From Flagellimonas flava (GTDB lineage: Bacteria; Bacteroidota; Bacteroidia; Flavobacteriales; Flavobacteriaceae), in assembly GCF_900129665.1 (NCBI RefSeq), contig NZ_FQWL01000004.1:1-64000 (forward strand): DNA of 64,000 nucleotides, given 5' to 3'. A model generated the notes under the pieces. That model did not search any database. It was not told the origin of the DNA and was given only the letters and a program-made list of their open reading frames with translations. Below are positions 19,505 through 27,024 of the stretch, piece by piece (the stretch's first letter is position 1; the number at the start of each line of letters is the position of its first letter). The position numbers were made by a program, and so were the translations under genes.

Positions 19505-20104
19505 ATGGAAATGAAAACTATCAAAGGAGAGCAAAAGTGCAGCGAGCTTTTGGAAAAGGGCATGGAAATCATGTGGTCCAAAGGGTATAATGCCACAAGC
19601 GTGAACGATATCGTTCAGGCTGCGGGCGTGCCAAAGGGTTCGTTCTACTTTTATTTTGATAGTAAGGAGGATTTTGCGGTAAAGGCTCTGGATGTTTATT
19701 TTCAACAGAACTATACTCCGGCAAAACAAATTCTTCAGGACAAGTCCAAGTCCCCCAAACAACGCCTGTTGGAATTTTACGAGTTCCGATGTGCTATTTT
19801 GAAGGAGGAGTTAGATTGTAAAATGGGCTGCTTGGCTTGTAACCTTGGTTCAGAAATGGCCGAGCATAGCGAAAAAATTCGTACCGCAATTGTAACCAAG
19901 GAGAATGTCATTCAGAATGAAATAGCCGAAGTGGTGAAGGAAGCTCAAAAGTGCGGAGAGATAGATGGGAATATGGATGCAATAAATGTTGTTGCATTTT
20001 TTGAGGATGCTGGCAAAGGAGCTATGACCTCCATGAAAGAATTAAAAAGTGCTTCTCCTATAGATAATTTTATGGACATGTTGAGAAGATTCATGTTCAG
20101 TTAA
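19505..20104 (+). CDS. TetR/AcrR family transcriptional repressor
   Basis: 199 residues. The N-terminal helix-turn-helix spans about residues 15-60 (YNATSVNDIVQAAGVPKGSF, then YFDSKEDF), the classic TetR recognition helix. The C-terminal ligand-binding part is helical and holds a Cys-rich patch (CKMGCLAC) that could respond to thiol-reactive or oxidising compounds; that is only a suggestion. Near-identical operator-like sites lie in its own promoter and in the 187-base gap before the RND gene, so it probably represses both itself and the export genes downstream. Start ATG 19505 or ATG 19511 are both possible. Confidence 0.9.
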   Translation: MEMKTIKGEQKCSELLEKGMEIMWSKGYNATSVNDIVQAAGVPKGSFYFYFDSKEDFAVKALDVYFQQNYTPAKQILQDKSKSPKQRLLEFYEFRCAILKEELDCKMGCLACNLGSEMAEHSEKIRTAIVTKENVIQNEIAEVVKEAQKCGEIDGNMDAINVVAFFEDAGKGAMTSMKELKSASPIDNFMDMLRRFMFS

Positions 20105-20114
20105 TTTTTTTTTT

Positions 20115-20206
20115 TGACCATTTAATAGATGACTGGTCAATTAATGTAATAATGATTAATCAATAAATCTCAAGTACTTGTATCAAATTAAAAGTTGACC
20201 GGACAA
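20115..20206 (+). promoter_or_regulatory. Operator cluster before the RND export genes
   Basis: TAGATGACTGGTCA (20126-20139) differs in one base from the site in the tetR promoter. It is paired with an inverted TGACCA at 20115-20120. A second near-palindrome, TTGACCGGACAA, lies at 20195-20206. The core TGAC-N2-GTCA is palindromic as TetR sites usually are. Binding by the adjacent TetR protein is inferred. Confidence 0.6.
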
Positions 20207-20291
20207 TTATTAACAAAGTTTTTACATTAAAACTGTCCAATTAAACCGAAACAATCCGTCTAGAACTAAACATCATAATAAACCTTAATAA

Positions 20292-22670
20292 ATGAACGCA
20301 ATCCAGAAAACCAAAAATGCAGCAAATGCGTTTGCGAAAAATTGGGCAAATTTTGTAATCAAGTACAAATGGCCTGTTTTACTATTGACCATACTTTTAG
20401 CTTTGGGACTCGGCTCTCAGGGAAAAATGGAATTTGATGGAGATTACCATGTTTTTTTCAGTGAATCTAACCCAGAACTGGAGGCTTTTGATGCCCTTCA
20501 GGAAAAATACACCAAGGATGACAATATCATTGTAGTATTGGCACCTAAAAATGGGGACGTATTCACCAGGAAAAACCTAACGGCCATTGAAGAGTTGACT
20601 GCCGAAGCCTGGAACACGCCCTATTCGTCGCGTGTTGATGCAGTAACTAATTTTCAACATACAAGTGCACAAGGTGATGATCTCTATGTAGATGACCTCT
20701 CGTATGATTCGGCCAATAAAACGGACGATGAAATCAAGGAGATTAGAGAAAAGGCCTTGAAAGAACCCCTATTGGTGCACCGAATCATTAACACCGAAGG
20801 AAGTGTTACCGCTATCAATATTACGGTTCGGTTGCCCGGTGAGAACAGTGCTGCTGAAATCCCTGAGGTAACAATTGCCACTAGGGAAATGATTGCCAAG
20901 TTTCAGGAAAAACACCCTGAATTTGATGTGTATACTACAGGTTTGGTCCCGTTGAATACGGCATTTTTTGAATCCTCGCAAAAGGACCTTATGCTCACAA
21001 TGGCCATGCTGCTGATAGTGCTCATTGTAACCCTGGTACTTACCCGAAACTTTTTTGCCACATTGGCCACCTTGGTCGTAGTGATTTTTTCGATTATCAG
21101 TGCAGTAGGTTTCGTGGGCCTTAACGGAATTAAATTAACACCGCCTTCAGCAGTTTTTCCCACCATGATTTTGACTTTGGCTGTGGCCGATAGTATTCAT
21201 ATCCTGATCACTTATTTACAGAAAGTGAGAAAAGATGGATTGGATAAAAAAGCAGCTTTGGTTGAGTCCATGCGACTGAATTTTATGCCGGTTTTCATTA
21301 CAAGTTTGACCACCGTAATAGGGTTTTTAACCCTAAATTATGGAGACGTTCCCCCATTCTGGGACCTCGGTAATATTGTGGCATTTGGGATGTCAATGGC
21401 TTTTTTGTTCTCCACGACAACACTGCCTGCCCTTATGGCCATTTTCCCCATTTGGAAATCCAAAAAGGCTCAAAAAGAGTCAGCTCCAAAACCTGGAATG
21501 TATACCAAACTGGGCGAGTTTGTAATTCGTCAACCTGTAAAGCTTACTGTAATCTCATTGGCTATTATCGGTATGCTTACCTACTTGGCCAGCAAGAATG
21601 TCTTTAACGACGAGTTTGTAGAGTATTTTGATACTACCGTACAGTTCAGACAAGATTCTGACTTTATCAATGAAAACCTCACTGGCTTCTACAACGTTGA
21701 ATTCTCTATAGGCAGTGGTGAAAGTGGGGGGATTAATAATCCGGAATACCTGCAAAAGTTAAATGCCTTTGAGGATTGGCTGGAAGAACAGCCCGAAGTA
21801 GTGCATGTAAACGCCTTTAGTGAGGTGGCCAGAAGGGTGAATCGATCCATGCATGGTGACGATCAAAGTTTTTACAAAGTCCCGCAAAATAGGGAGGAAG
21901 CGGCCCAGTATTTATTGCTTTATGAGCTTTCCCTGCCGTTCGGCCTCGATTTGAACAACCAAATCAATGTGGATAAATCAGAATCAAGGGTTACAGTCAC
22001 CTTGAAGAACAACTCAAGCGCTGAAATGATAGCCTTTTCGGAGCGTTCGGAACAATGGCTCAAGGATAATGCACCGGCTTCCATGCATTCCTTGGGGGTA
22101 AGTCCAACCTTAATGTTCTCTAAACTGGGCTTCCGCCAGGCAGAAAGTATGTTCAAAGGAAATATCATTGCCTTAATCCTTATTTCATTGGTACTTATGA
22201 TCGCATTGCGTAATGTAAAGCTTGGATTTTTAAGCATCATTCCAAATGTAACTCCGGTATTGGTTGGTTTTGGACTTTGGTTCTTGCTTAAGGGAACCAT
22301 TAATACAGGTATGGTCATCGTTTTCGGGATGACATTGGGAATCATTGTGGATGATACCGTCCACTTCATGAGTAAATTTTTAAGGGCAAGAAGAGAATTG
22401 GGCTACGATGCCAAAGATGCCATTATCTATGCCTTTGAGACGGTTGGAAAGGCCTTAGTGACAACCACGGCCGTGCTTTTGGCCGGATTCATTGTATTGT
22501 CCACCTCTTCCTTCGCGCTAAACAGTTATATGGCCCGAATTACGGTAATCATCATTTTGGCGGCCTTGATCATCGACTTTATTCTCTTGCCATCACTATT
22601 GATTTTGGTGAGTAAGAAAGAAGAGGAAACAGTGAATGCACCCGAAATGCAAATGCAATTGGATAAGTAA
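20292..22670 (+). CDS. MMPL/HAE3-type RND family exporter
   Basis: 792 residues in two homologous halves, each with one helix, a large periplasmic domain and five further helices. The fourth-helix motifs ADSIH (first half) and VDDTVH (second half) carry the Asp and His used in proton coupling in this group. The length is shorter than AcrB-type pumps (about 1040) and matches MMPL/HAE3 exporters, which move lipids and other hydrophobic molecules. No membrane-fusion protein or TolC gene is adjacent; instead a LolA-like carrier and an outer-membrane barrel follow, suggesting a lipid route across the envelope. Start ATG 20292. Probably repressed by the upstream TetR. Confidence 0.88.
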   Translation: MNAIQKTKNAANAFAKNWANFVIKYKWPVLLLTILLALGLGSQGKMEFDGDYHVFFSESNPELEAFDALQEKYTKDDNIIVVLAPKNGDVFTRKNLTAIEELTAEAWNTPYSSRVDAVTNFQHTSAQGDDLYVDDLSYDSANKTDDEIKEIREKALKEPLLVHRIINTEGSVTAINITVRLPGENSAAEIPEVTIATREMIAKFQEKHPEFDVYTTGLVPLNTAFFESSQKDLMLTMAMLLIVLIVTLVLTRNFFATLATLVVVIFSIISAVGFVGLNGIKLTPPSAVFPTMILTLAVADSIHILITYLQKVRKDGLDKKAALVESMRLNFMPVFITSLTTVIGFLTLNYGDVPPFWDLGNIVAFGMSMAFLFSTTTLPALMAIFPIWKSKKAQKESAPKPGMYTKLGEFVIRQPVKLTVISLAIIGMLTYLASKNVFNDEFVEYFDTTVQFRQDSDFINENLTGFYNVEFSIGSGESGGINNPEYLQKLNAFEDWLEEQPEVVHVNAFSEVARRVNRSMHGDDQSFYKVPQNREEAAQYLLLYELSLPFGLDLNNQINVDKSESRVTVTLKNNSSAEMIAFSERSEQWLKDNAPASMHSLGVSPTLMFSKLGFRQAESMFKGNIIALILISLVLMIALRNVKLGFLSIIPNVTPVLVGFGLWFLLKGTINTGMVIVFGMTLGIIVDDTVHFMSKFLRARRELGYDAKDAIIYAFETVGKALVTTTAVLLAGFIVLSTSSFALNSYMARITVIIILAALIIDFILLPSLLILVSKKEEETVNAPEMQMQLDK

Positions 22671-22699
22671 ATCAAATCATTAACATAAATAAGCACAAG

Positions 22700-23482
22700 A
22701 TGAAAAGAAATAAATCATTAATGACAATGCTGGCGGCGGCTTTTGTTGGTACAGCGGTCTATGCACAATCAGCGGAAGAAAAAGGATTGCAAATTGCTAA
22801 AGCGGCCGAAAAGGCAGATGAGGGATTTGGAAGCTCTATAGTAGAGTTAAAAATGACCTTGAAAAACAAGAACGGACAGACCAGTGAGCGGTTTTTAACA
22901 ACACGTACGCTGGAATTAACCGAGGATGGTGATAAATCACTGATTGTTTTCGAAAGCCCAAAGGATGTAAAAGGGACAGCTACGCTTACCTATACCCATA
23001 AAGTGGGTGCAGATGATCAGTGGCTTTACCTTCCCTCTATCAAAAGGGTAAAGCGGATTTCCTCAAATAACAAGTCAGGACCATTTGTGGGAAGTGAGTT
23101 TGCCTATGAAGATCTTTCTTCCCAGGAGGTGGAGAAATATGCCTATAAGTTTTTAAAGGAAGAAGGAGATTTGTTGGTCGTTGAGCAGGATCCCGTAGAT
23201 CCAAAATCAGGATATACCCGAAGAGTTGTTACCTACAACAAGGGTAAAGGGTATAGGTTGGAGAAAATCGAATTTTACGACCGCAAGAATGCACTTTTAA
23301 AAACCCTGACCTACAACGATTATAAACTGTATAAAAATAAGTTTTGGAGGGCCTTGACCTTTAATATGGTCAATCACCAGAGCAATAAGGAAACCTTGTT
23401 GAAATTTAGCGATTACAATTTTGGGGCGGAATTGGCAGAGGAAGACTTTACCGAAGTTGCCTTGAAAAGAGCAGGGAGCTAG
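22700..23482 (+). CDS. LolA-like outer-membrane lipoprotein-sorting family protein
   Basis: 260 residues with a signal peptide cut near residue 22 (VYAQ). The mature part is predicted as a single curved beta-sheet of the LolA/LolB type (the DUF1329-like/pfam17131 group): KGTATLTY, DDQWLYLPSIKRVKRIS and GSEFAYEDLS are the typical strand motifs. Proteins of this group sit next to MMPL-type RND pumps and probably carry a hydrophobic molecule through the periplasm. It starts 29 bases after the RND gene, so they are co-transcribed. It is not the general LolA: the gene context and the longer length argue against that. Confidence 0.83.
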   Translation: MKRNKSLMTMLAAAFVGTAVYAQSAEEKGLQIAKAAEKADEGFGSSIVELKMTLKNKNGQTSERFLTTRTLELTEDGDKSLIVFESPKDVKGTATLTYTHKVGADDQWLYLPSIKRVKRISSNNKSGPFVGSEFAYEDLSSQEVEKYAYKFLKEEGDLLVVEQDPVDPKSGYTRRVVTYNKGKGYRLEKIEFYDRKNALLKTLTYNDYKLYKNKFWRALTFNMVNHQSNKETLLKFSDYNFGAELAEEDFTEVALKRAGS

Positions 23483-23613
23483 TCTCTGTTCCATTTTTGT
23501 CTGATTGAATGTCGAAGTCAAGGTATAGTTCGTCTACGGGCTTTAGTGTGATTGTGATGGGTAAGTCTGTACATACCTTGGCTTTGACTTTTTTAAAATA
23601 AGAAATTTAGGAT

Positions 23614-24834
23614 ATGACCAATAACAATCGGCTATCGGTATGGGTAGTTGTTTTTTTTACCGGCCTTTCCTTGGGCTGGACGCAGGATGCTAAAAGGGAA
23701 AAACGAAAGGTAAATCATGAATTTGAAATGGAACTGGAGGCCGAGTATCGCTATTTCTGGGATGATGCCCAATTCCCAGGACAAGAAGACCATTATCCCT
23801 CCTTGGCCATTCGTCCTGATTATTCAATGGAATGGAACGATGGTTATGAAAGTATCAATTTTACGGGTTTTTTTAGATGGGATAGGGATGATGAACGTAC
23901 CCATTGGGACATTCGGGAGCTCTATTACCAAAAGGCCAAGGGAAAATGGGAATTGAGTTTAGGACTGAAAAAAATCTATTGGGGCGTAACGGAAAGTAAT
24001 CATCTGGTGGATGTTATTAACCAAACCGATGCTGTGGAAACCTTTGATGGCGAGGAAAAACTCGGGCAACCTATGGCGCAGTTCAGCTATATCACGGATA
24101 AATGGGGAACTTTTGATTTTTTCTATCTACCCTACCACAGAAAGCGCACGTTTCCAGGAGATGAAGGCCGTTTGCGATTTGGAACCGTGATAAATCAGGA
24201 TGATTTGGGCTATGAAAGTGGCGCTGAAGAGTGGCGGCAGGATGTGGCATTGCGTTGGAAACACTATTTCGGGATTTTTGATATAGGACTTTCCCATTTT
24301 TACGGTACTGGAAGAGAACCACTTTTTGTCTTTGATACTTTCGGGAACATCAATGCTTTTTATCCCGTAATTCATCAGACCGGACTGGATCTACAGATTA
24401 CGCATGATGCCTTTTTGTGGAAGTTGGAGTCCATTTATAGAAATGCCGACGCCCAAGATTTCGTTGCCGTGGTAGCCGGATTGGAATATACCTTCAGTAA
24501 TATTGATGGGAATGGCCTGGATATAGGACTGCTTGGGGAGTACCTATACGATGAACGGGACGACCTTTCTTTAAATGCACTTCAAAACGATGTGTTTTTT
24601 GGGAGCAGGTTGGCTTTCAATGATGTTCAGGACACTTCAATTTTAATTGGAGGTATTGCAGATCTTGAATCCAGCAGCAAGATTTTCAGCCTCGAAGCTT
24701 CCAGAAGATTTGGTTCCAACTGGAGGGCCGAAGTGGAGGCGAGGATTTTTAGCAGTATTGAAGATACAGAGTTGATACTATCCAATTTTAGACAGGATAG
24801 CTTTTTAAGATTTACAATTTCAAGATTTTTTTGA
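23614..24834 (+). CDS. Outer-membrane beta-barrel protein of the RND export set
   Basis: 406 residues. A signal peptide ends near residue 24 (LGWTQ); the rest alternates polar and aromatic residues in many strands and ends in ...FTISRFF, the aromatic C-terminus read by the BAM complex. It resembles DUF1302-type barrels that accompany MMPL/LolA-like pairs in other bacteria. The gene begins 131 bases after the LolA-like gene with no terminator between, and ends at a strong terminator, so the three genes form one unit. Likely role: outer-membrane exit or insertion point for the exported compound (inference). Confidence 0.75.
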   Translation: MTNNNRLSVWVVVFFTGLSLGWTQDAKREKRKVNHEFEMELEAEYRYFWDDAQFPGQEDHYPSLAIRPDYSMEWNDGYESINFTGFFRWDRDDERTHWDIRELYYQKAKGKWELSLGLKKIYWGVTESNHLVDVINQTDAVETFDGEEKLGQPMAQFSYITDKWGTFDFFYLPYHRKRTFPGDEGRLRFGTVINQDDLGYESGAEEWRQDVALRWKHYFGIFDIGLSHFYGTGREPLFVFDTFGNINAFYPVIHQTGLDLQITHDAFLWKLESIYRNADAQDFVAVVAGLEYTFSNIDGNGLDIGLLGEYLYDERDDLSLNALQNDVFFGSRLAFNDVQDTSILIGGIADLESSSKIFSLEASRRFGSNWRAEVEARIFSSIEDTELILSNFRQDSFLRFTISRFF

Positions 24835-24863
24835 TTGCAATCGCAATACTCTAGGAGATGCTA

Positions 24864-24895
24864 AAAAGGCCCCGACAATTCTGTCGGGGCCTTTT
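24864..24895 (+). terminator. Rho-independent terminator after the export operon
   Basis: A 14-bp perfect stem (AAAAGGCCCCGACA with its complement, loop ATTC) has its T-run built into the 3' arm. It closes the RND set. Confidence 0.9.
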
Positions 24896-24949
24896 CCATT
24901 GCAATCTTTTAGACCGATTCTGTGTCCAACCAAGGTAAAAATAATTTTA

Positions 24950-24957
24950 TATGTTTG
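24950..24957 (+). promoter_or_regulatory. -7 promoter element of the second ECF sigma gene
   Basis: TATGTTTG matches the Bacteroidota TAnnTTTG element 43 bases before the start codon; no clear -33 TTTG is seen. A 6-bp hairpin GTGCAT/ATGCAC (24967-24983) lies in the leader. Confidence 0.4.
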
Positions 24958-25000
24958 TTAGGACCAGTGCATTCTTGATGCACGGCAATAGGTTTGCAGG

Positions 25001-25600
25001 ATGGAACGGATGGATCAGAATAAAATTTGGTCAAAATTTAAGACTGGGGATAAAAAGGCTTTTGAGTCGGTGTACAAACTCTGTATTGATGACATGTATG
25101 CCTATGGCCTCAAGCTAAATCCAAATAAAGAACTGGTCAAAGATTGCATTCAACAGGTTTTTGTGGATGTGTATGAGCACAGAAATGGAATCTCTGACCC
25201 GAAAAACATAAAATTCTATATTCTAAAGGCGTTAAAACATGCCATTTATAAGCGTCAAAAGCGGGAAAATAAAAAATCCCACCTCGAAGAACTCTCGGAA
25301 TTGGAGTTCAGAACTGCCTATAATTTTGAGGATAAAAGAATCATCTCGGAAATAGATGAGCAAAAGCAGTTATTGGTAAAGAAAGCTTTGGGCTCCCTAT
25401 CCTCAAAACAACGGGAAATCATGTACCTGAGATTTACCTTAGGCTTGGACTATAATGAGATTTCCGATATGGCGGGCATTGATCACAGCTCCGTTAGAAA
25501 ACAGGTGTATCGCTCCATAAAAAAGTTGAGAAGCAGCGAGGTTTTTGATGATTACAAGAGTATTATACTGTTCTATTCCACACTTCCATTCTTTAATTGA
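25001..25600 (+). CDS. ECF-type RNA polymerase sigma factor (SusCD locus 2)
   Basis: 199 residues. Region 2 is seen at VKDCIQQVFVDVYEHR and region 4 at LSSKQREIMYLRF ... YNEISDMAGIDHSSVRKQVYRSIKKLR. A short hydrophobic tail follows, as in the sigma factor at 7762. It heads the second ECF-FecR-SusC-SusD set and should turn on the downstream scavenging genes when SusC engages its substrate. A second possible start is ATG 25010. Confidence 0.92.
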   Translation: MERMDQNKIWSKFKTGDKKAFESVYKLCIDDMYAYGLKLNPNKELVKDCIQQVFVDVYEHRNGISDPKNIKFYILKALKHAIYKRQKRENKKSHLEELSELEFRTAYNFEDKRIISEIDEQKQLLVKKALGSLSSKQREIMYLRFTLGLDYNEISDMAGIDHSSVRKQVYRSIKKLRSSEVFDDYKSIILFYSTLPFFN

Positions 25601-25657
25601 TTCAGTTAACTGGTTTTTTTGAATTTAAATAATTGAAAATCAGATAATTGAAAACTA

Positions 25658-25688
25658 TTTCTTAAAAAAGTCTAAAAAAAGTGTCCAC
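25658..25688 (+). promoter_or_regulatory. Conserved A-rich promoter-like element before fecR (locus 2)
   Basis: TTTCTT-A6-GTCT-A7-GTGTC, matching the element at 8433-8468 between the equivalent genes of locus 1. It begins 69 bases before the FecR start. It is the best candidate for the ECF-dependent promoter of fecR-susC-susD and what follows. Confidence 0.5.
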
Positions 25689-25726
25689 AAAAGGGCGTTT
25701 GGGTTCCCTATTATATAAAGGATACC

Positions 25727-26941
25727 ATGCTAAAAGGCTTTTCAAAATATCTCGATGACCCTAAGTTTGTGGATTGGATTGCGCATCCAACCCCTGAAAA
25801 GAACACTTATTGGGAACGCTATATCTCTGAAAATCCTAAGGAAAGGGAAAAAATACATGTCCTAAAAGAATGCTTATCCATGCTCCGAACCAAGGATGAG
25901 GTTCTTTCAAGGGATGAGAAAGAGGAAATTCTGGATTTAATATATCAGAAGGTAACGGTTGAACAGCCTAAACCAAGGCTAATCTATTTAAGTATACTAA
26001 AGTATGCTGCGATTGCTGTGATTCTTGTGGGTCTTGGTCTGTACATGAATACAGAGTCTACTTCCAAAAAAGCAATGGAAATAGATGAGCTGCTTCAAGT
26101 TGGAGTGGATTCCATTTCCACAACCAAATTAGTGCTTGCTGACGCTAAGGAAATTCATATCGAGGATAAAAAGTCAGATGTGAACTACAGCACTTCCGCC
26201 AATTTGGTGATCAATCAAAAAGATACTATTGCCATCACAAATACCACCAAGGACAAGAAGCCGGAAATGAATCAGCTTATAGTTCCCTTCGGTAAGCACA
26301 GTAAACTGACCTTGAGTGATGGATCTATAGTCCATTTGAACTCGGGCTCCAGGCTCATTTTTCCAGCAAAATTTACAGAGGCCATTCGTGAGGTCTACCT
26401 TGGAGGGGAAGCCTTTTTTGAGGTGGAGTCGGACAAAGAACGCCCCTTTGTTGTAAAATTGGTCAAAGACGAGACCTTTTCGGTAGAGGCTGTGGGAACC
26501 AAGTTTAATGTGAACTCCTATGACAGGCATAACTCGGTGACCACCGTGTTGACCGAAGGTGAAGTACATCTAAAGGACAATTCGAAAAATTCCTTTTTTA
26601 GTTCAAGCAAAAAAACAATAATGAAACCGGGCGAATTGGCCGAGTGGAATGTAACATCCCAAACCGTGGTTGCCCAGAAAAGGGTCAATACAGACTATTA
26701 TACCTCCTGGATAGATGGCATTCTTATATTCAATAGCGAAACCCTTAACGAGATAACTAGTAGAATATCGGCATTTTACAATGTAGATATACGGCTATCC
26801 GAGGAAGTTGATGGAGCGTTTAAGCTAACAGGAAAACTTGATTTGAACGAATCCTTGGAGACTACTTTGAAAAACTTGGCCATAACGGCTTCAATAACAT
26901 ATGAAAAAACTGAAAGCAATGGAATATTGATTTTCAAATAA
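25727..26941 (+). CDS. FecR family anti-sigma factor (SusCD locus 2)
   Basis: 404 residues. The cytoplasmic sigma-binding part is about 83 residues (FSKYLDDPKFVDWI near the start), followed by one membrane helix (about 84-106), a FecR domain (LSDGSIVHLNSGSRLIFP, EAVGTKFNVNSY) and a C-terminal DUF4974 domain. It links the STN domain of the next-encoded SusC to the upstream sigma factor. The full-length N-terminal part contrasts with the short one in the FecR at 8552. Confidence 0.92.
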   Translation: MLKGFSKYLDDPKFVDWIAHPTPEKNTYWERYISENPKEREKIHVLKECLSMLRTKDEVLSRDEKEEILDLIYQKVTVEQPKPRLIYLSILKYAAIAVILVGLGLYMNTESTSKKAMEIDELLQVGVDSISTTKLVLADAKEIHIEDKKSDVNYSTSANLVINQKDTIAITNTTKDKKPEMNQLIVPFGKHSKLTLSDGSIVHLNSGSRLIFPAKFTEAIREVYLGGEAFFEVESDKERPFVVKLVKDETFSVEAVGTKFNVNSYDRHNSVTTVLTEGEVHLKDNSKNSFFSSSKKTIMKPGELAEWNVTSQTVVAQKRVNTDYYTSWIDGILIFNSETLNEITSRISAFYNVDIRLSEEVDGAFKLTGKLDLNESLETTLKNLAITASITYEKTESNGILIFK

Positions 26942-26945
26942 AAAA

Positions 26946-26994
26946 CCAAGGCATGTTCGCACCATGCCTTGGCAGAAAGCCTGTATAAATACAG
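26946..26994 (+). promoter_or_regulatory. Two-hairpin leader before susC (locus 2)
   Basis: Hairpin 1 is a perfect 10-bp stem, CCAAGGCATG (26946-26955) with CATGCCTTGG (26963-26972). It is followed by CAGAAAGC and hairpin 2, CTGTAT/ATACAG (26981-26994). Plan and linker parallel the leader of susC in locus 1 although the stems differ in sequence, with compensating changes. Confidence 0.5.
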
Positions 26995-27024
26995 GGATTG
27001 TTTAACAAACAACTAACTAAAATT

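Noticed and set aside
26998-27024. Earlier TTG start for the second SusC
   Set aside because: It would begin within the structured leader; ATG 27025 gives a normal N-terminus.
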